Below are positions 1 through 12,900 of a stretch of DNA of 64,000 bases, piece by piece. The notes under the pieces are model-generated. The model was not told the DNA's origin. It saw only the letters and a program-made list of their open reading frames with translations, and searched no databases. Where the stretch lies: positions 27,995,934 through 28,059,933 of the forward strand of contig NC_045138.2 of assembly GCF_008831285.2 (NCBI RefSeq), given 5' to 3'. The stretch comes from Nymphaea colorata. Taxonomy: Eukaryota; Streptophyta; Magnoliopsida; Nymphaeales; Nymphaeaceae. Position 1 is the stretch's first letter, and each line of letters opens with the position of its first letter. Made by a program: the position numbers and the translations under genes.

Positions 1-1774
1 GTTCTCTTCTCTTAGCATGGCCTTGGTTCCAATTGGGTTCCCGTATAAGCCATTGTCTGGTCTCCAAATGCGGTCTAATGCATCGTCTGGATACCTGTGG
101 AAGGGCACTCGTGATCGGATGTCCTAAACCAGGAGGCTAGCTTATAGTACAACTTTTGGTCATGTCAATCGAAAGTCCTTATATGCGTAACCCTTTGCAG
201 ATTACCTTACTTCTGCTGATGCTCCAACGTCCACCCTCATGAAGGTTGTGAATGAGCCCAAGTCTGTGTAGTTATTATAAAGGAGGTTATGCCCTGCGAT
301 AGGTCGAAGCTCCAAAGCGGAGATGAAAGGGACGGCGGCGGTGGTTTTCACAAGGCATACGCTCATGGTCGTCGTGTTCGCCCGGCTCCCAAACTCCGTC
401 CAGTACATATGAGTCGCATTGTCCAACTTGATGGTCTCCCAGAAGTCAACCCCAAGGTAGAGGTCGAAGCTAAGCGCAGCGTTACTTGCCATTCCATCGT
501 AATTGCCGTGCATGAAGTACGCCCGGACCAAATAGCTGGTTGCTTGGTCCACTGGCAGCGTGTAGCAATTCCTCTTGTAATCAGGAAAATATCTGAGCGT
601 CTGGTAGATTTTCGGAATATTTTTTAGTGCAGCGTCAATTTGCTTGTTCACTCCGCTGTCTATGAATTCATCGTCTGAGACGTAATAGAGACCGATGTCA
701 CTGGTATAGGTTGAACCGTCCGGGACACCGCAATCGATGCTGAGAAAACCTGTTACTTACGAATGAAGATAAAAAAAGTTAAAGTTTGGGAAACTATACC
801 CTTTTTGACTCCCTGTTTGTTATTGACTTCATATATATACAAGTCGTATTGAGGATGTGAATGGGGCTGTGCACCCAAGCGAGTTAACTCTACATCGACT
901 CGAACTCCCTCAATAAACTTGACTCAAACTAGATTCGTTTATTAAACTAGTTGAGTTTGAGTTAAGATTCGTTTATTAAACTAGTTGAGTTTGAGTTAAG
1001 AAATGAACTCGACAACTTAAACCAGTAGAGTCGAGTTTGAACGGACTCAAGCTCGAGCCTATTTCAAGTTCCTTTCAAAACACTTGAGTGGAGTTCAAGC
1101 GGACTCAACTCGGCTTGAACTCACCCATGAACAGCTCTAGACGTGAATAAGTGGAGAAGATCCTATCGTCGATCTGATTTCCATTCATTTAATCAAAATT
1201 GATCAAGAAACTCCATTCTAATTATTAGATAAAATCGGCTTCACATGCAAAATACATTCTTATAACCAGATTTGAACTCAAGGCCGAAATTCAATTAAAC
1301 TATATATACATGCCAAACAATTAAGAAATAGGAAAATTATTAAAAACCATACCATATAGATCTTTTAACTAAAAGAATGACTACCATGTGGCGCTCTTAT
1401 GAAGTCGAAGGAGGACCAATATTCGTCATTCGTTCATTCATGGAAAAAAATCACCTATAAAAACTTGAGGCAGGCCAGTCATTCCAGAGATGCCGTTAGG
1501 AGTACCCTAGCTCGATCTCAGTTTGTCCATTATAACGAAAAAAAGAATTAGAACACTAGCGCTCGCCAGTGGCTTCGGAAGATCACTTGGCCTTTCGGTG
1601 AAGCAGCAAATTCTTTATAAGCAAGGGGAGAGGGAGAGAGTTTGATGAAGTTCTAATCGACACAGTGGGAGGGATGGGAGGGGCGTTCTTACCTTTCTGG
1701 GCAGCAACTAGGAGCAGAGTAAAAGAGTGGCAGAGCAGAAGGAAGATACCAGAAGGGTTGATCATCGTAGACAT
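1..1774 (-). CDS. Malectin-like LRR receptor kinase, 5' part (runs off left edge)
   Basis: This is the 5' portion of a plant receptor kinase of the LRR-I / malectin-like class, plasma-membrane proteins that sense extracellular cues. Three exons are visible: 1774..1693 (start and signal peptide, with the hydrophobic stretch LLLCHSFTLLLVAAQ), 749..206 (first malectin-like half, beginning GFLSIDCG and containing RNCYTLP, YLVRAYFMHGNYDG and [10 protein letters not shown]) and 94..1 (YPDDALDRIW). Splice phases match the intact paralogue at 6923-14699: exon 1 is 82 nt in both, and exon 2 is 544 versus 535 nt, a difference of three codons. I chose the ATG at 1774 because it aligns with the paralogue's start; an in-frame ATG at 1813 would add 13 residues. 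Intron 1 holds a MITE. LRR, transmembrane and kinase parts lie outside the window, so intactness cannot be judged. Confidence 0.85.
862..1139. mobile_element. hAT-type MITE in intron 1 of the left receptor kinase
   Basis: This 278-bp element is rich in GAGTT/AACTC words. It begins TGGGGCTGTGCACC and ends GAACAGCTCTA. The flanking octamers gatgtgaa (854-861) and gacgtgaa (1140-1147) match at 7 of 8 positions, as expected for an aged hAT target-site duplication. It contains a short internal direct repeat of about 43 bp (around 931-1000). There is no coding capacity. It resembles the GAGTCGAG-rich element at 57553-58101. Confidence 0.7.
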
Positions 1775-2165
1775 CGGCAGCACCGTAGAGCACTCTTTGA
1801 ATTTCTCAAACATCGGCCTAAAAGCACATGTGGCGCACGCAACTCACTCTCACAACTTTGAGGAGACAGATTTGTGTATGTTACTGTAAACAAGTTTCTC
1901 CTTTTATTGTTCCAGTCGCCTGTTTATCCACAAGCTCGAAAAAGTCCAGGTCTACCATCATCGTCCAAGACGGGTTGAATGTATTGCACCACAATTCACG
2001 TTCGCTAGCTTTGACCGACTGTTCCACATCCCATTCAGTCTCCATCTATGGGAACTTCTATGGCAGTACGTACTTTTCAAGGAAGGAGGAGTTTAAAGGA
2101 GGGTGGAAGCAGCAGAATTGCTGAGGGCTAATTAACACCATGACTTCTGTCTGATCTATGAAATA

Positions 2166-2531
2166 GGAAATTGTCATGCAGCTTCAAAGATCGTTGCCAT
2201 CCTTTCTAGAAAATCTGCCATATTTGTCCCGTATGTGAATTCATTTTTTAATATTACGGTCAAGGTTGTCAATTAACAGCCTTTCTCAGTTACCTGATTT
2301 TTTTTTTTTCCTTTCATGAATTCAAAGATTTGTCAAGCAATAATTGTCTGATCAATTCCAAGTGGTTTGGAAGAAATGAAGGTAAATGGGGAACTCAAAT
2401 TGAGGTTGGATACTGCTTGCTTTATTTGTAGCTTCTATCTCTTAATTGAAGTGCACTAAAAACCTTTGTCTCATTGGCCACGCTTTTTTCCAAGGATCGA
2501 CAACAATCCCCACCTATACCAAGGAAAGTGT
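2166..2531 (+). pseudogene. LRR exon relics of a receptor kinase
   Basis: Three short plus-strand stretches match consecutive exons of the receptor kinase at 6923-14699. The region 2166-2236 resembles LRR exon 6 (ttgccatcctttctaga, then a donor-like gtatgtg). The region 2323-2414 resembles LRR exon 7 (gatttgtcaagcaataat). The region 2493-2531 resembles the start of exon 8 (aaggatcgacaacaatccc). Order and intron spacing are preserved, but frames are degraded and the copy breaks off after 2531. It is probably the 5' half of the same dead copy whose kinase relics lie at 6170-6600. Confidence 0.75.
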
Positions 2532-2969
2532 ATATCATTGAGAAAATCCAGTGCCCAATCTGATTTGATGAATCGGGATTTAGTATAATGCCGCACTAAT
2601 TGAATATACAACTGAACTGAACATCAAATGTATCCGAGCCATTGTCACCTCTATTTTTTGAATAATCACTAAAAGAAACTTAATAAAGAAGGGAGTTCAT
2701 GTTCCAACAAATTTCAGGGACGAAAACATGGGGATTATTTTTCCAAGTTTTTTGTATTAAACTTTAGCCTTAAGACCCTGCATATATATACAGGTAATTA
2801 GTCACAGTATAACTTTTAGTTGGTAATTGGAAACTTAACAGTGCTCATTTTGCCTGGCACTTGGTAAAGTTGCTCAGATTGTGAATGGTCAACGTTGATT
2901 CGGTCATGCCTTATCTCACAAATAATGACCGAAATGGGACGCGTTTGACATAAAAACGATCTAATCAAT
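2532..2969. other. No gene seen
   Basis: AT-rich sequence between the LRR relics and the Copia remnant. I see no coding exon or recognisable element. Confidence 0.5.
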
Positions 2970-4325
2970 AAGAAAAAACATTGTGTTCTCTGAATATAAG
3001 TTTTGTAAATGTTGTTGAACATGCAAGAAGAGAAACAAAGGAGAACACTCAAGCAATTGCGTGGTTCGGCATGACACCTACGGCCACGGTAGAATGAGCC
3101 CCTGACAGCCATGTGAACCACACGACCAAATTACAAAAGGCATTGCCTTGGTAGACCACACGGCAGGGGAGAGGAGGTAAGGATAGAATGAAATAGGTAA
3201 CTTTAAGATCATAATAAATTCTTCTCCCCTCTCTAGCGGCATCTCCAAGGTGATAAAAAAGGAATCAAATCCTCCACCAAAAATCAAGCAGATTCCTTCC
3301 TAATAGTCGCCCCCTCGAGTTGGTGTGCACATATCAATATGCTCCAACTTGCTTGTGATAAATCTATGCCTTTCAATGGTCAACTACTTAGTAAAAATAT
3401 TTGTAAGTTGCAGTCCACTTGGAACTTGAGGTGTAGTGATGACCTCATTTTGAATTTCTTTTCTAATAAAATGACAATCATTTAATTCGTTCATGATATA
3501 CAGGGTTGACCCCAATATATGTAGTTTTCATGTTGCCAAATTTTAACTCAACTGGATATGTGATGTGTATGCACATATCATTTATATAAGCCTTCAACCA
3601 AACAATTTTGCAAGTACATGTAGCCATTGGTCTAGATTTAGCCTCAGCACATAATCTAGCTACTACCTAAGTGTGGCCCATGCCGCTGACGGCGATGGTG
3701 CTGGGACCACTATGGGAGGTGGCGGAAGAGGGGGGGAGGAGAAGGAGAGGTGGAGGAGGTGGAGGGGGGGGGGGGGGGAGAAGGAGAGGCGGAGGAGGGG
3801 ATGGCTATCAAGGATTAGGGCTGGATCGAGCCGGGCCGGGCCGCACCATCGAGCCCGGGCCCGACCGGGCCGGGTACTGGGTACCCGGTGGCGTCCCGGC
3901 AGGGCAGCCAGGCCTAATCAACATAGACAAGGAGGATGGTGGTTTTAGAATTTTTTTGAAAAGTAAACATAGTATAGTGAGCCCATACTTTTCATGAATT
4001 CAATCTTAATAAGGGCATCAATCAACTTAGAAAACCAAACATGAGGAGACTGTTTGAAACCACACAATGATTTTTTTGACTTTGCACACATATGTTTGTT
4101 TTCAATACTTTGAGGTACCTCCATATAGATTTATTCTTATAAATATCCATAGAGAAATGCATTTTAGACATCAAGCTGCATGGTGTGCCAATTTTTGTAG
4201 CTGTAACAATTAATAAGGTGCAAACATAGTTCATCTTACTGACAGGAGCAAAAGTCGCACTATAGTCAACTCCTTCCTTCCCTTTTGAGTCACTACAGCA
4301 ATCTTTAGATGTAGGAATAGGTCCA
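2970..4325 (-). mobile_element. Decayed Copia retrotransposon 3' part (RT, RNase H, possible LTR)
   Basis: Read on the minus strand, this region gives fragments of a Copia polyprotein in the correct order. Around 4320-3930 is the reverse transcriptase start (GVDYSATFAPVSKMN, matching the family's VDY-TFAPV-K-N block). Around 3660-3320 is RNase H (CKIVWLKAYINDM and NPVYHERIK, matching the family's NPV-HER-K block). A purine-rich stretch (cgagggggcga) near 3310 may be the polypurine tract, followed down to about 2970 by LTR-like sequence. Many stops and frameshifts show it is dead. A GC-rich segment (about 3671-3930) interrupts it. It sits between the two halves of the receptor-kinase pseudogene and probably split it. 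Confidence 0.7.
3671..3930. mobile_element. GC-rich insertion inside the Copia remnant
   Basis: This strongly GC-rich segment, with a GGA/GGT-rich purine tract followed by CCGGGCC-type words, interrupts the Copia polyprotein between its RT and RNase H fragments. The part from about 3827 (TAGGGCTGG) to about 3916 (CCAGGCCTA) has weakly inverted ends resembling the element at 47837-48903, but I could not find a convincing target-site duplication. The long purine tract makes chance open frames, which are not genes. Confidence 0.4.
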
Positions 4326-6160
4326 CTAAACCAGTTTTAGAACCATTCCTATGACCTCTCAATCAATTCCAAGAAACTTTTACACCACCAAAATTCATAC
4401 TCTAAACCCTCATCCTCCACACCTTCAACCCTAACCCTCCACACCTCTCTTTGACTTTTTTCACCATTGCATGCCTCTCTCTCTCTCTCTCTCTGATCCA
4501 GCACATATGCAACTTCGTGGATCGGTTTGCACTTTATCTAATCCCCTGATTGAACCACCTCTAGAAGATCCTACAGGAAATTTCATACATTATGATGAAC
4601 AGGAACTGTGCATGGAGATGAATTGATCAGAGGGATGTAGAGTCAGAATCAATTCTTAAGTCTTTCTGTCATTAGAAAACCCATGACAATTTCTTCTTAT
4701 GTTGTTTCACCATTTTTCCCATTGATTATCCTTCGAACAGAGGCACATTCTCTCTCCTCCTCTCTCCATTCCCAAAAGGAGGAGGAAGATGAAGAAGATG
4801 ACTCTCTTTCATTCTCTTAGAGGTGCCCTGTGGAAAAGCATCTTTGTCAGCTTCAAATAAATTAAGTTGATATTCTCTTTTTTTAAAATATTTTTTATAT
4901 ATGTGTTTGCTTTCTACCCTGTCTTTCACATAACTTTGAGGATTAATATTGAAAAGAAGCCATGGATTCCATTCTTTGCACCAATTTTAGGGTATTGTTG
5001 GTTAAATTTGTGGTTAGGGGTTTCAATGACCTAGATCCTTAAACTGCTCACATTAACCATTTGAGAATAACCTTTACCCTAAACCATTGGAGAGTAGGCC
5101 AGGTCAGCAGTTACATCTTTACCTTTGTTCCTTTCTCGGTCTCTCTTTGTGTTTGTCTATATCCATTCATGTTTTCACTTCTCCCAACTGCAAGGATTTG
5201 CCTCCCTTTCTCTTTCAATAGGTTTTTCCCTTCACATCTGTTCCTTTGTCGATTGATTTCACTTATCATGACTCTTTCTCACGATCAATCATTTCCGCTT
5301 GCACATTCACGAGGTCCATATCTCTCACATTTTCTTGATTGCATTTGTTCAAATTACTTTTTATGTCATCTGTAAGTAAGTACACTGGCGTTCATCTTCT
5401 CCTCCATGCTTTGGTTTTGGAGTTATGTTTCTTTTGAGTTAATGCCTTGCCAAATTTTTCTGTAGTATGTTTTTTTTTTACTTTGTGCATGACTTTTTTT
5501 CCCCAATGTTGTATTTATAACACTAGCTATTGTTAGAGTCTTTTTTGCCGTTTTAAGTTTTCTATATTGACCCCATGCATCTTCCTTTCTTTTGTTAATA
5601 CAGCATATTGGGAGTTCTACATCTTGTTTGATTACATAAATGAGTCTGGAAGGACAAGTATGTTTAACAAAGAAAAGAAGTAACTTTTTAACATTTTCAT
5701 CAAACTTTACCACCAAAGGTGGTGAACATAAGAGAAAAATAGGAAAGCTATCAAATTAAAAACTGTTGTCCTTGTAAAGCATGGTGATTAGGGCTCGCTC
5801 ACGAACCTTCTTACCAATCTCAATTTACTGTGAAACAAACTCGATTTAGAGCTCGAACAGCTTAACTAAGCTCATCGCTTATGCAACAGAAGTATGCCAT
5901 TTAAGAGTGCCACTTTGTATGATACTGGTTCGTAGTTAATGTTTCTTCTCCTTTTTTCTAAGACGTAGTTAACATTCATTTTGTAAATATTTTGATTCTT
6001 TGCAATTATTTTAGATAGAACCACATATGAACTCTGAAGTTTACCATGTAAGTGCCATGCCATGTTATGAAAAAGAGATGAATTTTATATTCTTTGTTGA
6101 ATGCCAAGGAGAAACAGGCCAGGAGGCTGTAGGTCCAAATGTTGCTGAAGTAGAATCATG
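4326..6160. other. No gene seen; probable element debris
   Basis: AT-rich sequence with a short CT microsatellite near 4476-4494. The short open frames here have no recognisable domain, codon pattern or splice context. I see no supported feature. Confidence 0.4.
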
Positions 6161-6169
6161 AACATGATG

Positions 6170-6600
6170 AAGGCAACAATCTAGAGAGGGAATTCAAGAG
6201 CTAGTGGAATAATCTGCACTTTCTTTTATGATGAAGTAGTGGAATCACCACAACCTTTGAGAGAGTAATAGGTAAAGGGGGATCCTGCACTCTCTTTTGT
6301 GGATGACTTCGGGATGGCCAAGAAGTTGCAGTTAAATTAATGACTGGAAGATTTTCGCAAGGAATCAAGGAGTTCACTGGCGAAGTTAATTTGTGAGAGA
6401 GAAAGGCATTTGTTTGTTTGTATGTGACAAAGAGGAGTGCATGGTGGTCACTATTTGGATCTTATTTCAGGTCGAGTTGTTGATGAAAGTTCACCACAGG
6501 TCTTTAGTGTCCTTTATTGAGTTAATGTGATGAAGATCAGAAGGTGATCTTGGTCTATGAGTACACGAAGAAAGGAGAACTACAGATGCTACTCTCAGGT
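6170..6600 (+). pseudogene. Kinase exon relics of a receptor kinase
   Basis: The region 6170-6390 resembles kinase exon 9 of the gene at 6923-14699 (VIGKGGSC-type glycine loop, then gaagttgcagttaaatta for the VAVK lysine). The region 6471-6600 resembles exon 10 (gttgatgaaagttcaccac, ending ctctcag before a gtatcc donor). Frame is lost within both, for example by an extra base where the intact gene encodes GFCDED. These relics continue the LRR relics at 2166-2531 and lie directly upstream of the intact gene. They look like the 3' part of one tandem copy that died and was split by insertions. Activation-loop and C-lobe exons are not seen. Confidence 0.8.
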
Positions 6601-6655
6601 ATCCATGTTCCTCTTAAAGCAGTCACATTTTGCACCTGGAACACACATACAAAGG

Positions 6656-6663
6656 CACACACA

Positions 6664-6695
<32 letters not shown>
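6656..6695. repeat. (AC)n(AG)n microsatellite
   Basis: About 12 AC dinucleotides followed by about 7 AG dinucleotides, just downstream of the kinase relic. The intact gene has an AG run at the equivalent place in its intron (12893-12908), so the repeat may predate the duplication. Confidence 0.9.
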
Positions 6696-6922
6696 TGCCC
6701 CTGACAGCCATGTGACGAAGTTAAATTAAGAAGAACGAGTTGCGTGCGGCGCTCAGAATGGTGACGTCCATCCAACCATCTTTTAAAACTCATTTGACTT
6801 GTTCCAAGCTGTTGTCGATGGCTTTCAGTTATAAGATGTTAGCCGCCAATGGCTGTCGGTTATAAGATGTTACTTCTGTTCATACAGGAAAGTTATCAGA
6901 TAAACAGCATCTGATGCTGCCG

Positions 6923-9900
6923 ATGTTCATGATGATCAACCCTTTTTGTGTCTTCCTTCTGCTCTGCCAGTCCTCTACTTTGCTCCTAGCTGCTGCCCAG
7001 AAAGGTAAGGAGACCCTTCCCATCCCTCCGCACTGTACTGTCGGTTAGATCTTCTCCTTTCTACTCTTGATCAGGCTCTCTCTCTCTCTCTCTCTCTCCC
7101 TCGCTCGCTTATAAAGAATTTGCTGCTTAACTGGAAGGCCAACTGATTGAAGATCTGCCGAAACCATTGAGAATATAGCGCGCGTACGCTATTGTCATAA
7201 TTCTACTTCCTTTTTCTTGTCCCGTATAATTAGGATTCTGTTGTGTGACTGCGTCCACTATGAGATAATGGACAAACTCGCGTTTTGCTAGGGTTCTGTT
7301 ATCGTGATTCTTGTGTTCCCAAGGGTGAACGGCATCTCTCGAAGGTGCCTCAACTTTTATATGGGTGATTTTTCTCATGAATCAAGGGAACGATGAAATT
7401 TCCTCCTTAGAAATCCATCTTGTCTATCTCAATTATCTTTAAAAATGTGGCAGCTCATGAAGTTTTTGGAGGATGATTAGTTATCTCATGAATCAAAAAC
7501 TGGCAACCAGCTTCTCTGTCTCAATTTACTCAAATAATGCGTCTCAGCTTTTTGATAGGAAAATTTATCTGACATGCATCAGGCGTGAATCTTAAATCAA
7601 TTTGACCGGCGTACCCGTTGGTGCTCCTCTCGCTTCATATGAAGGTACGCCACATAATAGGCATTCTTTGGTCCAGGCATGTTTCCAGGCCAGCCATGGG
7701 TAAAAATCTTCGAATTGAGTCGGAGGTAAATCGATTCAGTTAATCCAAGGGCATCATCTATCCTAAATCATTTATATTATTTTTCCTATTCTTAATTTGT
7801 GGTCTGGTATACGGAGTTCAGTTTTTTAAATTGGTATAATAGTTTTTGTTTACCCATTGATAACCAATTCGGCTGAATGGTTCGAATCGGTAGATTGACT
7901 GAATTGGCGACCTGACCAATTTTCGACTCAAGGCTGCACACGGTCAAGCTTGAGCTGGGTCAACTCGAGTTTCACTCGACTTGGAAAATTCGAGTTCGAG
8001 ATACAACATCGAACTCGATCCATTTAACTCGTTTATGTTAAGCATATCTCATTTCTTTTAGCTAGTTTAATTCCATTAGCTCGTTTAGTCGTTGCTACTT
8101 GTTTAACTATTCTGTCATTATAATTTAACATTTATTGTGCAGTTGAGCCAAGTCAAGTCTAAACAGAGTAGAGTTCTTTGAACTCGACCCGTTTAACATT
8201 TCGAGCATACAATTGGCCTTTAATACCAATAACATATTGAAAAAGCTAATGATGTCGGTTATTCTCCAACATGCCAAAGAAACAATGATAGGGAAATCAG
8301 GGGTGGGCATCGGGCCGGGTCGGGTTAGACCCCGTTATGATAAAAAAAATTAATTATAAAGTATTTTTTGATATCAAATGCATTTTTCAATAATAAAAAA
8401 TATATATTATTAAATTAAAAATAAAAGCTATTTTTTAAATATTAACAGGCCGGATCGAGCCTAGCCCGGGCCAGCCCACCAATCCCGGTTTTTTCGGCCT
8501 GGACCCAGGCCCCTGTTTGGCCCGGCGCCCACTCTTAACGGAAATATGAAGCCACACGACAAACTTATATCTTGACGACGTGAAGAAGTAATACTTTGTC
8601 AACCTTGCAAATGAAATTCCAGATCAGACAATTATAGATTCAAACCAGCAATCAACATACGCGCTTATTTCTCACGGATAACGCTATTTAACTTGCATAA
8701 GTATTACTAAGTAAATTTTTTGGAGTGTGATCATCAGTTGGAAATGAATATGAAATTAAGGAGTATTGCTGCATTGCAAAGGATCATGATTGGTTTGTCA
8801 TTAAACATAATTCAACTAATAGTTTGATATCCAAATAGAGCCAGGCCAAGGTGGACGAATTCTTGTAAATCTGACACTATGGGATGTTAGCTACCTTCTG
8901 ACATGTAGAATGTCAAGCTTGTTTTCATCAACAAAATAGAATCTTCAAAATCCATCTTTCACCTTGGAGAAAGGGCGAATTAGTTATGTTTGGATGGTTA
9001 GATTAGGCAAGTTAGCAAAGCGCAGAATGGATTTAGAAGACAATAGAATAAGAAAATATTGCAATTCCTTAAAACCAAAAAAAGAATCATATCAGTTGAA
9101 TAACTGAATATGCTGCTTAGATGTTGACAAAATAAAAGCAGTGTCAGTTAATTTCTCAACATGTGTAGTTGTGATGCAGCCAACAAGGGGAATCGCAATT
9201 GTTATTGGTTTCCTGAACCATGTCATAACTTGATTACCTTTTTTTTTAGGGAGCACAGAGAAAGAAAAAACCAATCGAACACATGGGAATATTGTCCGCA
9301 CCGTCAGAGTGAAACAAATGGAATTCTATTTCATAGCTTCATTCCAATCAGCAATCTTCCTAACAGTAGAGCATGGTTTAACTGTCAGAGTGATTCGAAG
9401 GTTTTACCGGCAGGTTTGAAGAAGAAAAAGAAAATTATCCTACGGTCCAAATTAAACAGCTTAGATCATATGTATGTAATGTATTAGGAGAACACAAGTT
9501 TTTTGTATATCATATGTTATAAAAACGCATGCTTAAAAAATACAGTATTTTACTTGCTAAACGCTGTCATAAATGTTAAGTTTTTTTTGTCTGTGCAATC
9601 CTGTTACAAGAACATGCTACTGCTAAACAGCATCTGATGCTGCCGGAGAGTGTCCAATTTTTTTAAGAATGACGCGTGGTGGGTCATTCCATGACACAGT
9701 GTTTAGATGTTGACTTGGATTTAAATGTTATAAAACCATGCACAAACAAAACAGAGATCTGCATTTTAAATGTGAAAATCTTCAAAAATCCAGGTTCGCG
9801 GAGTGGTAATGAAATCTGACCCAAATTTAGAGCAAATACTTAGTTTAATTTTCCGGCCCGCCGGAAGAATATATGCCACTCTTATAAGTGTCTAAAACAT

Positions 9901-12900
9901 CTATTGTGTCAGGCTTCCTCAACATCGACTGCGGGCTTCCGGCCAATGCAACCTACAGAAGTGAAACCACTCTCGAGTACGTCTCCGACAGTAAATTCAC
10001 AAGCAACGGGTTCGAGAAGCAGCTCGACTCTGGCATCCCCAACGATGCGCCAACGATCTACCGGACTCTTAGATACTTCCCTCGTTACAAGAGGAACTGC
10101 TACAGTCTGCCTGTGACCCAGGGCACCAACTATCTGGTTCGGGCATCCTTCATGTATGGCAACTATGACGGAGCCAACACGGCCCCCAGCTTCGATCTCT
10201 ACCTTGGAGTTGATCTTTGGGATACCGTCAAGCTAGACAACGCAACTCATATGTACTGGACGGAGATGCTAAGCAGTGCAACAACAGCAACCATGAGCGT
10301 GTGCCTTGTTAATACTTCAATGGGCGTGCCCTTTATTTCGGGTTTGGAGCTCCGTCCCCTCAGCGGTATCAATGGTTACAAGGTGAATGCCACTTCTTCA
10401 CTTGTGACCTTCCAGAGGGTAGACGTTGGTGGAACTGCATCTGTGAGGTAAGCAACTCGCATCTGATCAAGAATCATCATTGACATAATGATCTGGATTT
10501 GCTTTTCTGCTCTGTTTAAATTTGGATCAACCATGGTTCATCCGTGATGGTTACCGGCAGGTTCCCCGATGATGCATACGATCGTATTTGGACACCAAGC
10601 TCTTCCCGATACGGAACTCCCGTCAGCACCGCTGCGACTCTAAACGAGCAGGGAACTCGCTTCAGTTTGCCGCCCGCAGTAATGCGAACTGCAGTCGCCT
10701 CTGCACATCCCATACTCATCACCTGGTCAGGTGAGCCCTCTGACAGCTACCATTTTGTTTTGGGATTTGGTGAGGTGCTAGCGTCGACGCTCCAGAGGAA
10801 CTTGACGATAAAGTTGAACGGTGACCATTGGTATGGGCCCTTCAGCCTCAACAACCGTGACATATTCACCGTTTTCACGACAAGGCCTTTCCACCTTGCC
10901 CAGTACTCTTTCACGGTGGAGGCCAGCCAAGGTTCAGACTATGGCCCCATCCTCAACGCCTTTGAGGTTTACAGGTTCGTCCAGCCCGGTGGCGCTGCAA
11001 CTTTTCCTCAAGACGGTGCGCTTCTTTTGACCTTTCCCTTTTCCTTTTCTCTTTTAGTCAATCACCCACAAGCCCTAGATCAAGGGTGCGACTCTCTTGC
11101 CATAAAATTGTAGAGCGTCTGTTTGAGCTTCAGCCTATCGGATTTTAACGGAAAAGCTTTTTCTTTTATACACAGTTCTTGCTATCAAGGCCGTGCAAGA
11201 TTACTACCAGATAAAAAAGAATTGGAACGCCGATCCATGCTTACCTCTCGATGCTCCTTGGGACGGCTTGACCTGCAGCCTTGACAATCAATCGTCTCCA
11301 AGAATAGAAGCCCTGTAAGATTTTACTTCCACTCCTTAGAAATTAATATGTTCGAGGAGGAAGCACATGATCTAGTATCTCCTTCCGATCTCCGGTCACA
11401 GAACCAACGATCAGTTTACAGACCAAAGACCATTTGATCCACCTATAAACAGTAACACTTGTAGTTTGATATCGAAATGTAAAGAAGCTTGCTATTTTCA
11501 TGTGAGATCATTCGGTCCCACCTTCAAAGAACGATTAGTGCGTGCCTGGTTCGACTGATGTGCTTACAGAAACTGTTATTTATAGGGATCTGTCTAATGC
11601 TGGACTAAGTGGTGCAATTTCCGTCCATCTTTCGCAATTAACAGCACTCAGAAAATTGTAAGACACCGCGTCTTCGTTTGGAATTAAAATGTTCTATTTT
11701 CTTACGACTTTATCTCATATCTCTTATTTCATCTCTATGTTTGATGAATCTAGGAACTTATCAATGAACAATATTCGTGGATCTTTGCCATCTTTTCTAG
11801 CAGACTTGCCGTACCTGTCCGATATGTGAGTATTTTTCAATAACACTGTCTAGGTGCATAATCAAATTAACAAGTATTTCTAGGTTATATGATTTTTTTA
11901 ATGAATTCAGAGATTTGTCGAGCAATAATTTGTCGGGATCAATTCCGAGTGGTTTGAAGGAAAAGGAGGCAACTGGGCTCACATTGAGGTCAGATAAAAT
12001 TTTGTGGCTTGCCCTCCCTGGCTTCACCTTTTTTTTTTTTTTTTTGTTTCTTCTCTTCTATTTCTTAAATTGAAGCATACTAAAGACAGTCTTTGGCCGC
12101 GCCTTCCTAAGGATCGACAACAATCCCCAGATATGCCAACAAGATCCCTGCAACCAGGGAAAAGCAAGTGATAAGAAGAGAAATTTGATAGTTATAATCT
12201 CAGTGGCGTCTTCGTCAGTTGTGGCTGTAGGTGTAATAATACTGGCGTTCATCACGGTCAACTCAAAGAGAAAGAGGCGAGGTCTGTTTCTACCTTCAGT
12301 TATATGTTCATAAACCTTAATGAATTTTCTAAAACGTATCATGATGAAAATTAGAACTGTAATTTTGTGTTCAATATATACATAAAGTTAACAGTTAATT
12401 TTTGTGATGAAGACAATAATCGAGGGCGAAAATCTTCACGACCTAGTGGGAAAATGTGCACTTTCGCATATGATGAAATTGTGGAAATCACCAATAACTT
12501 CGAAAGGGTGATAGGCAAAGGGGGATCCTGCACTGTCTTTTATGGTCGACTTTGGGATGGCCGAGAAGTTGCAGTTAAATTAATGACCGGCATATTTTCA
12601 CAAGGAATCAAGGAGTACACTGCCGAGGTTAATTATAGTGTGACAAAAGATGACATTTTTTCTTTATTTTTATGTAACAAGAAGTATTTGGAGGTCATCG
12701 TTTGCATCTTATTTCAGGTTGAGCTGTTAATGAAAGTTCACCACAAGTGTTTGGTTTCTTTTATTGGGTTCTGTGATGAAGATCAGAAAATGATCCTGGT
12801 CTACGAGTACATGAAGAACGGAGACCTGCAGATGTTACTCTCAGGTATACGTTTTCCGCTCAAAGTACTCACAGCTTACATCTGCAACACAGAGAGAGAG

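Noticed and set aside
3671-3997. Glycine- and arginine-rich open frames at 3.67-4.0 kb
   Set aside because: They arise from a GGA/GGG purine tract inside a Copia remnant and do not look like a real glycine-rich protein gene.
3098-6715. Shared 19-base phrase (gcccctgacagccatgtga) at 3098 and 6697
   Set aside because: Probably a scrap of the same LTR family; too short to build a feature on.
10516-10722. Minus-strand open frame opposite malectin exon 3
   Set aside because: It is a shadow of the well-supported plus-strand exon.
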